Positions 14,117 through 21,999 of a DNA stretch of 64,000 bases are shown piece by piece (position 1 is the first letter of the stretch; every line of letters starts with the position of its first letter). The stretch lies in the NCBI RefSeq assembly GCF_017921975.2, contig NZ_JAGEMO020000021.1, forward strand, positions 1 through 64,000, in the 5' to 3' direction. Source of the stretch: Hymenobacter terricola (GTDB lineage Bacteria; Bacteroidota; Bacteroidia; Cytophagales; Hymenobacteraceae). The notes beneath the pieces are model-generated. The model saw only the letters and a program-made list of their open reading frames with translations. It was not told the DNA's origin and made no database searches. The position numbers and the translations under genes were made by a program.

Positions 14117-16932
14117 TCCACCACCAGGCGCTGGGTGAACGGGCCGCAGCGCACCACATACACCCCGGCGGGCTGGCCGCGCAGGTCGAGCACGGTCTCG
14201 GCGGTGGCCGGGGCGGGGTAGCGGCGCACGGTGCGGCCCAGCGCGTCGGTGAGGGTGAGGGGCAGGCGGGGCGCCCCGGCGGGCAGGCGCAGGGTGGCCG
14301 TGCCGTGGGCCGGGTTGGGGAAGAGCTGCGCGGCAGGGGTGGCGCGGGCTGCGGTGGTGGCCAGCGGGGCGTTGGGGTCGTAGATGGCGAAGTGGGCCAT
14401 CGGCTTGCTGTAGTCGCCGGTGGCGGTGAAGCTGCCGCCGGCGTAGAGCTTGTCGCCGGGTCCCACCGCCAGCACGCTGACAGGAGTGTTCGTACCCGTG
14501 CCCAGAGAGCTCCAGGCCGTGCCGTTCCACTTGGCCACGCGGCTGGCCGCCGCCCCGCCGGCCTGCATGAAGCGCCCGCCCGCGTACACATCCCCGTTGC
14601 CGGCCAGGGCCAGGGCATAGACCATGCCGTTCACGCCGTTGCCCGCACCTGTGCCCAGAGCACTCCAGGCCGTGCCGTTCCACTTGGCCACGTAGTTGGC
14701 CGCCGCCCCGCCGGCCTGGGTGAAGTACCCGCCGGCGTACACGTCCCCGTTGCCCACCACGGCCAGGGCATAGACGATGTACCCGTTCACGCTACCGCCG
14801 AGGCCCGTGCTCAGGGGGCTCCAGGTCGTGCCGTTCCACTTGGCCACGCGGCTGGCCGCCACCCCGCCAGCTTGCGTGAAGTCCCCGCCGGCGTACACGT
14901 CCCCGTTGCCGGCCACGGCCAGGGCATAGACGATGTTGTTCACAGAACTACCCACGCCCGCACCCAGGGGGCTCCAGGCCGTGCCGTTCCACTTGGCCAC
15001 GCGGCTGGCCGCCACCCCGCCAGCTTGCGTGAAGTTCCCGCCCGCGTACACGTCCCCGTTGCCGGCCACGGCCAGGGCAGTGACACCACTGTTCATACCG
15101 TTGGCCGGGCCCGCGCCCAGGGAACTCCAGGCCGTGCCGTTCCACTTCGCCACGTAGTTGGCCGCCACCCCGCCGGCCTGCGTGAAGTTCCCGCCCGCGT
15201 ACACGTCCCCGTTGCCCGCCACGGCCAGCGTATACACATAGCCATAGCTGTTCGCGCTACTGAGGCCCGCACCCAAGGGGCTCCAGGTCGTGCCGTTCCA
15301 CTTGGCCACGTAGTTGGCCGCCACCCCGCCGGCCATCGTAAACTGCCCGCCGGCGTACACGTCCCCGTTGCCCGCCACGGCCAGCGTATACACATAGCCA
15401 TAGCTGTTCGCGCTACTGAGGCCCGCACCCAAGGGGCTCCAGGTCGTGCCGTTCCACTTGGCCACGTAGTTGGCCGCCACCCCGCCGGCCATCGTAAACT
15501 GCCCGCCGGCGTACACGTCCCCGTTGCCGGCCACGGCCACGGCATAGACGATGCCGTTCAGGCCGTTGCCCGCACCTGTGCCCAGGGCACTCCAGGCCGT
15601 GCCGTTCCACTTGGCCACGTAGCTGGCCGAGAAGCTACCCGTCTGCGTGAAGTCGCCGCCCGCGTACACGTCCCCGTTGCCCGCCACGGCCAGACCATAG
15701 ATATTGACGAATCTGCCGGGCGCGCCACCACTCAGGCCCGCACCCAAGGGGTTCCAGGTCGTGCCGTTCCACTTGGCCACGCTGTTGGCCGCCACCCCGC
15801 CGGCCATCGTAAACTGCCCGCCCACGTACACGTCCCCGTTGCCCGCCACGGCCAGGGCAGAGACGCTATTGTTCACAGAACTACCCACGCCCGCACCCAG
15901 GGGGCTCCAGGCCGTGCCGTTCCACTTGGCCACGCGGCTGGCCGCCACCCCGCCGGCCATGGTCAGGGTACCACCCGCGTACACGTCCCCATTGCCGGCC
16001 ACGGCCAGGGCATAGACAGCGCCGCTCACGCCGTTGGCTAGGCCCGTGCCCAGGGCGCTCCAGGCCGTGCCGTTCCACTTGGCCACGCTGTTGGCCGCCA
16101 CCCCGTCGGCCTGCGAGAAGGCGCCACCTACGTACACGTCCCCGTTGCCCGCCACGGCCAGGGTGTAGACGGTGCCGCCGCCAGCGCCCGTGCCCACGCC
16201 CGCGCCCAGCGCGCTCCAGGCCACGCCGTTCCAGCGGGCTACGTGGCCGACTGGGACGCCCCCGGCCTGGGTGAAGTCGCCGCCCGCGTACACGTCCCCG
16301 TTGCCCGCCACGGCCAGGGCAGCGACGGGGCCATTGTTAGGGCCGCCACTCAGGCCCGCGCCCAGCGCGTTCCAAGCCGTGCCGTTCCACCGGGCCACAT
16401 GGCTGGCCGCCACCCCGCCGGCCATGGTCAGGGTACCGCCCGCGTACACGTCCCCGTTGCCGGCTACGGCCAGGGCCAAGACGGTGCCGTCCACGCCGTT
16501 GGCCGGGCCCGTGCCCAGGGGGCTCCAGGCCGTACCGTTCCATTTGGCGATGCCGGCAGCTGATACCCCACCTACTATGCTAAAACTCCCCCCGATGTAG
16601 AGGTCGGTTCCTGACCGCATCACCGCATTGACGGTGCCATCAGTCCCGTTCGGCAGATTAAACCCATCCGCCCACCGCTCATCCCCGGCCCCTTTCGTGC
16701 CGGCCGGCCGGAACACGGGCCGCCCGTCGGGCGCGGTGCCCATCCGAAAATGCCGGGCATCGAAGGAGCCGTTGGCACCCGTTTTCAGGGTGCCGTCGGG
16801 GTTGAGGGCTTCGGCCAGGGGGCGGCCGGTGGGCGGCGGGGCGGTAGTGGCCAGGGCCGGGCTGCTCAGCAACAGGGCCAGTAGCAGCGGGCCCAGCAGG
16901 CGGGCCAGCAGTAGTCGGGTAAACGTGCGCAT
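14113..16932 (-). CDS. Secreted 15-repeat propeller-like protein with type IX sorting domain
   Basis: This 939-residue protein has a signal peptide (LLLARLLGPLLLALLLSSPA), a short lead segment, then 15 tandem repeats of about 50 residues. Thirteen are near-identical (VAGNGDVYAGG..FTQAGGVA...VAKWNGTAWSPLG) and the first and last are divergent. The repeats resemble delta-60/beta-propeller repeats. The C-terminus (LFPNPAHGTATLRL...LTLTDALGRTV...GVYVVRCG) is a type A sorting domain of the type IX system, so export and surface attachment are expected. Two repeats are exact 156-bp duplicates. The ATG at 16932 begins the signal peptide. Function unknown, perhaps adhesion. Confidence 0.88.
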   Translation of the reverse strand: MRTFTRLLLARLLGPLLLALLLSSPALATTAPPPTGRPLAEALNPDGTLKTGANGSFDARHFRMGTAPDGRPVFRPAGTKGAGDERWADGFNLPNGTDGTVNAVMRSGTDLYIGGSFSIVGGVSAAGIAKWNGTAWSPLGTGPANGVDGTVLALAVAGNGDVYAGGTLTMAGGVAASHVARWNGTAWNALGAGLSGGPNNGPVAALAVAGNGDVYAGGDFTQAGGVPVGHVARWNGVAWSALGAGVGTGAGGGTVYTLAVAGNGDVYVGGAFSQADGVAANSVAKWNGTAWSALGTGLANGVSGAVYALAVAGNGDVYAGGTLTMAGGVAASRVAKWNGTAWSPLGAGVGSSVNNSVSALAVAGNGDVYVGGQFTMAGGVAANSVAKWNGTTWNPLGAGLSGGAPGRFVNIYGLAVAGNGDVYAGGDFTQTGSFSASYVAKWNGTAWSALGTGAGNGLNGIVYAVAVAGNGDVYAGGQFTMAGGVAANYVAKWNGTTWSPLGAGLSSANSYGYVYTLAVAGNGDVYAGGQFTMAGGVAANYVAKWNGTTWSPLGAGLSSANSYGYVYTLAVAGNGDVYAGGNFTQAGGVAANYVAKWNGTAWSSLGAGPANGMNSGVTALAVAGNGDVYAGGNFTQAGGVAASRVAKWNGTAWSPLGAGVGSSVNNIVYALAVAGNGDVYAGGDFTQAGGVAASRVAKWNGTTWSPLSTGLGGSVNGYIVYALAVVGNGDVYAGGYFTQAGGAAANYVAKWNGTAWSALGTGAGNGVNGMVYALALAGNGDVYAGGRFMQAGGAAASRVAKWNGTAWSSLGTGTNTPVSVLAVGPGDKLYAGGSFTATGDYSKPMAHFAIYDPNAPLATTAARATPAAQLFPNPAHGTATLRLPAGAPRLPLTLTDALGRTVRRYPAPATAETVLDLRGQPAGVYVVRCGPFTQRLVVE
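15197..15535 (-). repeat. Exact tandem duplication of one 156-bp coding repeat
   Basis: Two neighbouring repeat units with period 156 bases (52 codons) are identical in DNA over more than a full unit. TATACACATAGCCATAGCTG occurs at 15231 and again at 15387. The other units vary in length from 47 to 54 codons, so this is a recent duplication. Confidence 0.85.
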
Positions 16933-17005
16933 GTGAAAAGGGGAAAATGGAAATATGCTGCCAAAGGTAGAAGAGTAGAAGGCAGAAGCCACCGGCAACG
17001 GTGCT

Positions 17006-17083
17006 GGTATTAAAACGGGCGGTGGTTCGAAAACAATACCACCCCACTGGTATTGTTTTCGGACCCCCGCCCGTTTTAATACC
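17006..17083. repeat. 36-bp inverted repeat in a divergent promoter region
   Basis: The arms 17006-17041 and 17048-17083 (GGTATTAAAACGGGCGG...) match at 34 of 36 positions around a six-base spacer. It lies in the 214-base gap between the divergent repeat-protein and HTH genes. It could be a REP-type repeat or an operator. Confidence 0.75.
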
Positions 17084-17146
17084 GGCGCCCGCTTATCTTG
17101 CCGGCTCATCGAAGCCCGGCACCGGTTCAGCGTGCTACTTTCAGGT

Positions 17147-17725
17147 ATGGTTCCCATCATTACACCGACCGGCACGGGGCTGCTGGCGGAGCTGAGGGCC
17201 TATTTTGGCCTATCCCAAGCCGACATGGCCCGGCTGCTGGGCGTGGTGCAGGCCCGCGTCGCGCAAGTCGAAACCGCCGGGCGGCTCCTGCCCGCGTCCG
17301 CCTGGCCGCGCCTGCGGGCCCTGCAAGCGGCTAGCCTAGCCCCGGCCACGCCCCTGCCCCCGCCCGATGTGGCCGCCCTGCGCCACCGCCTGGCCCAGTG
17401 CCGCGCCCAGGCCCAGCGCCTGCAGCTGCGGCTCACGTATGAGCTGCCGGCCCGCGCCGCCGCCGCCCGCGCCCGGCTGGCCGCCGCCGGGGCCCTGCCC
17501 ACCGCCCTGGCGGCGGCCGAAGCCGAGGAGCCCCTGCCGCCCCGTGCCCGCGAAGACCAGCTGGGCCAGCTCACGCTGCTGCTCAACGGGGCGCGCGCCG
17601 AGTGGGACGAGCGCAGCGGCCCCGTGCCCACGGCGCTGCTCCGCGCCCGGCTGGCCGGCCTGCTGGCCGAAGCCGAAATGTTGGCCGGCGAACTGGCCAA
17701 AACCGCCGACGAACGGGTTGCTTAG
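17147..17725 (+). CDS. XRE-like helix-turn-helix protein
   Basis: This 192-residue protein starts with a helix-turn-helix of the XRE/Cro type at about residues 11-50 (LLAELRAYFGLSQADMARLLG...ARVAQVETAGR). A long Ala/Arg/Leu-rich helical region follows (ALRHRLAQCRAQAQRLQLRL; ARAAAARARLAAAGALPTAL), probably a coiled coil for oligomerisation. It is likely cytoplasmic and DNA-binding; its targets are unknown. It is transcribed away from the repeat protein across a 36-bp palindrome, which would suit an operator. The next gene begins 49 bases later. Confidence 0.7.
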   Translation: MVPIITPTGTGLLAELRAYFGLSQADMARLLGVVQARVAQVETAGRLLPASAWPRLRALQAASLAPATPLPPPDVAALRHRLAQCRAQAQRLQLRLTYELPARAAAARARLAAAGALPTALAAAEAEEPLPPRAREDQLGQLTLLLNGARAEWDERSGPVPTALLRARLAGLLAEAEMLAGELAKTADERVA

Positions 17726-17774
17726 AAAAATTACTATATCCTGCTGCCTCACCAACCAAATTCCCTTTTCCCTC

Positions 17775-18194
17775 ATGGCCGGTACCTACTCCCTCCCTGA
17801 CCTGTTGACCAAGGCCGACTGCGCCGCCGCCCTCCTGCCGATGCGCCTGCGCCGCGACGAAGCCGGCGCCGAAGCCAGCACCCTCGCCTTCACCTTGCAG
17901 ACCTTCGGCGACCCCGCCGCCCGCAAGACCGAAATCACCCGGCTGAACACCAAGCTCACCGGCGTGCAAGCCGACCTGCTCACCCTGCCCGAAGGCAAGG
18001 AAAAGCGCGACACCGAAAACGAGATGGCCAGCTACCTGCGCCGCCGCAACACCCTGGTGGACCAGAGCGAAACCCACGGCGGCGACGACAAAATCCTGCT
18101 CGAATTCAAGCTCGAAATGGCCCACCAAACCAACACCGAAGCCACGGCCCTGGTCACGGCCATTGAGGCCCGCGAGGCCACGCTGACGGTTTGA
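17775..18194 (+). CDS. Helical protein of unknown function
   Basis: This 139-residue soluble protein is charged and mainly helical. Segments such as RKTEITRLNTKLTGVQADLL, KEKRDTENEMASYLRRRNTLV and ILLEFKLEMAHQTNTEATALV suggest a helical bundle or coiled coil. No catalytic motif or signal peptide is visible. It probably shares a transcript with the upstream HTH gene. The long palindrome at 18204 starts ten bases after its stop. Confidence 0.6.
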   Translation: MAGTYSLPDLLTKADCAAALLPMRLRRDEAGAEASTLAFTLQTFGDPAARKTEITRLNTKLTGVQADLLTLPEGKEKRDTENEMASYLRRRNTLVDQSETHGGDDKILLEFKLEMAHQTNTEATALVTAIEAREATLTV

Positions 18195-18203
18195 GGCAGC
18201 AAT

Positions 18204-18357
18204 TAAGTAGTCGTTCGGAAGTAAGCGTAGATTCCGGTCTGACCGCCCCAGGCGGTCTGACCGGTTGTCGGGAGAACAATTCCGCCCTGACGACAACCGG
18301 TCAGACCGCCTAGAGCGGTCAGACCGGAATCTACGCTTACTTCCGAACGACTACTTA
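18204..18357. repeat. 154-bp near-perfect palindrome (CCGGTCTGACCG family)
   Basis: The arms 18204-18270 and 18291-18357 match at 65 of 67 positions around a 20-base centre starting GGAGAAC. Each arm contains a smaller palindrome (CCGGTCTGACCGCC / GGCGGTCTGACCGG), so four hairpins or one long hairpin can form. A second member with different outer arms is at 24103-24213. Confidence 0.9.
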
Positions 18358-18392
18358 GGAGTAGGGGCGGACAGCCCTCTTACCTCTTCATT

Positions 18393-18437
18393 CAACAAAA
18401 TGCCCCGGTTGCGTTGCGCGGCCGGGGCATTTTGTTG
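18393..18437. terminator. Bidirectional terminator
   Basis: A perfect 16-bp stem (CAACAAAATGCCCCGG and its inverse) with a 13-base loop gives T-rich ends on both strands. It serves the plus-strand helical-protein unit and the minus-strand gene ending at 18461. Confidence 0.85.
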
Positions 18438-18460
18438 TGGGCCGCGTAGCCGCCGCGCCC

Positions 18461-19501
18461 TTACCCGCCCACCGGCCGGGCCACGCTGCCCAGCATCAGC
18501 CACAGGTTCTGGCGCACGATGTCGCCCATCGAGTCGCATCTGGCGAAGGCCGTGGTGCGGTGGTAGCGGTTGAGCTCGGCCTTGAGCTGGGCCACTTTTT
18601 CGGGCGGGGCCAGCTCGTGGCGGCGCATCACGTCCAGCAGGTCGCGCAGGCGGTGGCGCTCGGCGCGGGCGCGGCGGGCCATCAGGGCGCGCTCCTCGGT
18701 CTGGTACTGGCGCAGGGTTTCGGGCTTGAGGTGGCGGGCACACATCTCCACCACGGCCGCGTTGTCCTTGAAAAACTGGGGCAGGTACATGGCCCGGCGG
18801 CCCTCGTAGCTCTGCTGGTCGAAGTCGATGGCCTTCACGCGGTACTGCTCGTCCTCAAAGTCGGGCGTCACGGCAATCACGTAGTTGTAGGCCCGCATGT
18901 CGCCCAGCAACCGCACGAAGCAGCGCTCATTGAACTTCACAAACTCCTTGGCGAGGCGCACCTGGTTGAGGTGGGGCAGGCTGAGGTGCAGCCGGATGAA
19001 GTCATCGCCGGGAATGCCCACTATGTGCTCCTCAATCAGCGTGTCGCCGCTCACCAGAAAGTTCATCGAATTGGGCGAGAGCAGGTGCTCCAGCTCCAGC
19101 CCGTAGAGCCGCGAGGCATCGGCCTGCTTCACATAGAAGTAGTCGTAATTGTCGTTGAGCTGGTTCACGATGCGCACCCGAAACGGCTTCGAATTCCCAA
19201 ACTCGCAGTAGTCCACCCGGTCGGCCAGCAGGTGCTCGGTGAAGGACAGGTCGCCGGCCGTTTTCAGCAGCGCATACACTTCGGTGAGGCCCTGGCTGAG
19301 CTCGCGCAGGGCCTGGGGCTCAAAAAACACGGTTTGCCACAGCGTGTCGTGCCCCGTCCGGTCCAGCAGCGGAAACGAGCCCGTGAAATGGCGCAAATCG
19401 GCGTAGGTCACGGGCAGCTGCGTTTCGCGGTCGTAGGCGCGCAGGTACTGCCGCAGCGCAGGCGTGATGGGGTACGGCGGTTTTTTGTGGGAGATTTCCA
19501 A
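18461..19501 (-). CDS. Conserved protein of unknown function
   Basis: This protein of about 346 residues is cytoplasmic, with no signal or membrane helix. A central region reads RLLGDMRAYNYVIAV followed by VKAIDFDQQSYEGR. The spacing of Asp, Asn and the Asp-Phe-Asp triplet recalls the catalytic and metal loops of kinase-like folds, but I cannot confirm a P-loop or lysine, so this is only a suggestion. The C-terminal third is Arg-rich and helical. The start is uncertain: TTG 19501 (LEISHKKPPYP) avoids a repeat that would supply the ATG at 19543. Confidence 0.6.
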   Translation of the reverse strand: MEISHKKPPYPITPALRQYLRAYDRETQLPVTYADLRHFTGSFPLLDRTGHDTLWQTVFFEPQALRELSQGLTEVYALLKTAGDLSFTEHLLADRVDYCEFGNSKPFRVRIVNQLNDNYDYFYVKQADASRLYGLELEHLLSPNSMNFLVSGDTLIEEHIVGIPGDDFIRLHLSLPHLNQVRLAKEFVKFNERCFVRLLGDMRAYNYVIAVTPDFEDEQYRVKAIDFDQQSYEGRRAMYLPQFFKDNAAVVEMCARHLKPETLRQYQTEERALMARRARAERHRLRDLLDVMRRHELAPPEKVAQLKAELNRYHRTTAFARCDSMGDIVRQNLWLMLGSVARPVGG

Positions 19502-19532
19502 GGTGGTGGGATGGAAAAGGGGGCGAAAATAA

Positions 19533-19573
19533 AAGAACGTCATGCTTCGGCTGCGCTCAGCATGACGTTCTTG
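19533..19573. repeat. Short AACGTCATGC family palindrome
   Basis: AAGAACGTCATGC and GCATGACGTTCTT form a perfect 13-bp stem around a 14-base loop (TTCGGCTGCGCTCA). This is the smallest member of the family. It lies between two minus-strand genes. Confidence 0.8.
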
Positions 19574-19589
19574 TTTGCAACGGCTTCCC

Positions 19590-19844
19590 TTACCCCGCCA
19601 GCTCGGCCACCAGCTCCACGTACTGCTGGCGGGCGGCATCTTTGCTGGTGCCGCGCAAGCCGTTCCAGGCGTCGAATTTGGCAATGGCTTTGAAGTCGAA
19701 CCCGCCGGGGCGGTCGCCGGTTAAGTCGCCTTCGGTGGCTTGCTTGTAGAGGGCATAGAGCTGGAGCAGCACCATGTTGGAGGGCTTGCTGGGCAGCTGC
19801 TGGGCGCGCTGGCTGGCGGCTTCGAATTCTTCCTGCGTGGTCAT
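19590..19844 (-). CDS. Acyl-CoA-binding protein
   Basis: This 84-residue protein is a complete ACBP domain: FEAASQRAQQLPSKPSN, LLQLYALYKQATEGD, then the conserved KFDAWNGLRGTSKDAARQQYV. Family members bind long-chain acyl-CoA esters in the cytosol and buffer or transport them. The conserved Tyr and Lys of LYALYKQATEGD and the KFDAW motif are intact. It is a bacterial stand-alone form and no lipid metabolism genes are adjacent. Confidence 0.93.
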   Translation of the reverse strand: MTTQEEFEAASQRAQQLPSKPSNMVLLQLYALYKQATEGDLTGDRPGGFDFKAIAKFDAWNGLRGTSKDAARQQYVELVAELAG

Positions 19845-19916
19845 CTGGAGGGGTTAAATGGAGGGTAAATATGAGCCAAACCGGGTTGTACCTTGGCGGC
19901 CCATTCACACAAACGT

Positions 19917-21215
19917 ATGACGCGCAAATCTATTCACGCCGGGGCTACGGCCCTCCTGCTGCTGGCCGCACCAGCCGGCTTCGCCCAAAAAACCTACCTG
20001 CACTGCGGCCACCTGCTCGATGTGCGCAGCGGCAAGCTGCTCAGCCAGCAAACGATTGTGGTGGAACGCGACCGGATTACGGCTGTGCAAAGCGGCTACA
20101 CCGCCGCCAGCGGCCCGCAGGACAAGGTCATCAACCTCGAAAACCGCACCGTGCTGCCCGGCCTCATCGACTGCCACGTCCACCTCGAATCGCAGTCGAG
20201 CCGCAACAACTTCCGCGAGCAGTTCACGCTGAACCCGGCTGACGTGGCCTTCCGCGCCCAGGGCTACGCGCTGACCACGCTGCGGGCCGGCTTCACCACC
20301 GTGCGCGACTGCGGCGGCTCGGGTGTGAACACCAGCCTGCGCAATGCCGTGGCCCAGGGGCTGGTGCCGGGCCCGCGCATCTACTCGGCGGGCATGGCCA
20401 TTTCGGCCACCGGCGGCCACATGGACGACACCGATGGCCTGAATGAAGACCAGATAACCAGGGCCGGCCACCCCATCAACCTCGCCAACGGCCCCGACCA
20501 GTGCCGGCAGGCCGTGCGCGAGCAGTTCAAGCGCGGCGCCGACCTCATCAAAATTGCCAGCACTGGCGGCGTGCTCGACCTGAGCAAGGACGGCACCGGC
20601 GCCCAGTACACCGAAGCCGAAATCCGCGCCATTGTGGAAACCGCCCGCGATTTGGGCATGCGCGTGGCCTGCCACGCCCACGGCGCCGAGGGCATCAAGC
20701 GGGCCGTGCGGGCCGGCGTCACCAGCATCGACCACGGCTCGCTGATGGACGACGAAGCCATTGCGCTAATGGCCAAAACCCGCACCTGGTACGTGCCCAC
20801 GCTCATTGCCGGCAAGTCGGTGGCCGATACCACCCGCACCCATCCGGGGTATTTCCCGCCCGTCATCGCCGCCAAGGCCCTGGACGTGGGCACCAAAATG
20901 CAGGGCACGTTTGCCCGGGCCCACAAGGCCGGCGTGCGCGTGGCCTTCGGCACCGATGCCGGCGTGTACCGCCACGGCCAGAACGCCAAGGAGTTCGGCT
21001 ACATGACCGAGGCCGGCATGTCGCCGCTCGAAGCCATCCGCACGGCCACCCTCAACGCCGCCGACCTGCTGGGTGAAACGGCGGACCTGGGCGCCATCGA
21101 GGCCGGCAAATACGCCGACGTGGTGGCCCTGGACGGCGACCCGCTGAAGGATATTACGGCCCTGCTGCGCCCCACCTTCGTGATGAAAGCCGGCGTGACG
21201 TACCGGCAGGAATAA
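19917..21215 (+). CDS. Secreted amidohydrolase (imidazolonepropionase-like)
   Basis: This 432-residue metal-dependent hydrolase has a signal peptide (GATALLLLAAPAGFA). Its TIM-barrel metal ligands are complete: His87 and His89 (DCHVHLE), probable carboxylated Lys212 (LIKIASTGG), His253 (ACHAHG), His273 (SIDHGS) and Asp347 (FGTDAG). The C-terminal beta-sandwich ends ALDGDPLKDITALLRPTFVMKAG. Relatives include Xaa-Pro-type dipeptidases and prolidases of the Sgx9260 type, so a periplasmic peptide or amide substrate is plausible but not determined. ATG 19917 starts just before the signal peptide. Confidence 0.92.
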   Translation: MTRKSIHAGATALLLLAAPAGFAQKTYLHCGHLLDVRSGKLLSQQTIVVERDRITAVQSGYTAASGPQDKVINLENRTVLPGLIDCHVHLESQSSRNNFREQFTLNPADVAFRAQGYALTTLRAGFTTVRDCGGSGVNTSLRNAVAQGLVPGPRIYSAGMAISATGGHMDDTDGLNEDQITRAGHPINLANGPDQCRQAVREQFKRGADLIKIASTGGVLDLSKDGTGAQYTEAEIRAIVETARDLGMRVACHAHGAEGIKRAVRAGVTSIDHGSLMDDEAIALMAKTRTWYVPTLIAGKSVADTTRTHPGYFPPVIAAKALDVGTKMQGTFARAHKAGVRVAFGTDAGVYRHGQNAKEFGYMTEAGMSPLEAIRTATLNAADLLGETADLGAIEAGKYADVVALDGDPLKDITALLRPTFVMKAGVTYRQE

Positions 21216-21246
21216 CGCCTTTGGCTTAATGAGGAACAGGCATTTC

Positions 21247-21864
21247 TTAGTGCCCGGCCACCGACTGCTGGTAGAGCGTGGTAACGCGGTAGAACCCGGT
21301 TTTGCGGTCGAAATCGGTCAGGCTTTGGTCGATGCGCAGGGAGCTCACGGCCCCGGCGAAGCGCGGATTGCTGGCCGCGTACAGCTCGCGCAGGTAGCGC
21401 GGGGTGAGCGGAAAGATGAGCCCGCTCAGGCCGAGGCTGAAAAAATAGCGGGGCGTGTACGTGTTCAGCGTTTGCCCGCCAATGCCGCCCGGTGTAGCAA
21501 TGACGGGGCCCATTCGCGCATCCTCCACCAGCACGGTGGTGCTGGAATACACGCAAAGCGTATCGGCGTGCTCGAGCTGGTATTCCTGGCCCCGATAAAA
21601 CCGGACGGTGTGGCCCTTGCCCGACACGTAGCCCCACACGCTGTCGGGGGCCACGCGCAGCTTCACGCTGCGGGCGCCCTGCAGCGCCACCACCACCAGC
21701 TGGCCGCGCTTGTCGGGGTAAAAAGCATCGGTGCCGGCAGGCCGGGGCTGGCGGTGCCGGTAGGCCGCAGCCGAGCGATAGGCCCCCGGCGGCGGGCCCG
21801 GCTGCTGGGCCTGGGCCCGCCCGGACGCAAGCAGCCCAATAAGCAAGAACGGAGCGAAACGCAT
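21247..21864 (-). CDS. Secreted protein of unknown function
   Basis: This 205-residue protein has a signal peptide (FAPFLLIGLLASGRAQA) and a beta-rich mature part: LVVVALQGARSVKLRV, VWGYVSGKGHTVRFYRGQEY and DTLCVYSS, then SPRYFF-like YTPRYFFSLGLSGLIFPLTP. It resembles small periplasmic proteins common in Hymenobacter. No enzymatic motif is seen. The 3' end converges on the amidohydrolase gene. A TAGATTTG box lies 23 bases upstream of the start. Confidence 0.65.
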   Translation of the reverse strand: MRFAPFLLIGLLASGRAQAQQPGPPPGAYRSAAAYRHRQPRPAGTDAFYPDKRGQLVVVALQGARSVKLRVAPDSVWGYVSGKGHTVRFYRGQEYQLEHADTLCVYSSTTVLVEDARMGPVIATPGGIGGQTLNTYTPRYFFSLGLSGLIFPLTPRYLRELYAASNPRFAGAVSSLRIDQSLTDFDRKTGFYRVTTLYQQSVAGH

Positions 21865-21887
21865 ACAAAACAGGGGCAGGTGCCCGG

Positions 21888-21895
21888 CAAATCTA
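21888..21895 (-). promoter_or_regulatory. -7 promoter element TAGATTTG
   Basis: On the minus strand this octamer matches TAnnTTTG 23 bases before the start codon of the secreted protein. No TTG was found at 19-21 bases upstream, so the match is partial. Confidence 0.5.
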
Positions 21896-21999
21896 CGGTA
21901 GCCATCCTGGCCGGGATTAACCGGGCCGCAGAATGTGGTGGCCATTGCCGAACTTTGGGCAGCACAACTTCCGCCGCCCCGGTAATCATTCCCTCCTTC

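Noticed and set aside
14014..16041. 675-residue plus-strand open frame with repeats
   Set aside because: It is the antisense reading of the repeat protein gene, whose signal peptide and sorting domain identify the true frame.
14300..16600. Regularly spaced repeats resembling a CRISPR array
   Set aside because: The period is about 150 bases, spacers are not unique, and the repeats encode near-identical protein units in one frame.
19502..19684. N-terminal extension of the 18461-19501 protein
   Set aside because: It is read through the AACGTCATGC palindrome and the acyl-CoA-binding protein gene, so it is not likely to be translated; ATG 19543 remains a possible but weaker start.
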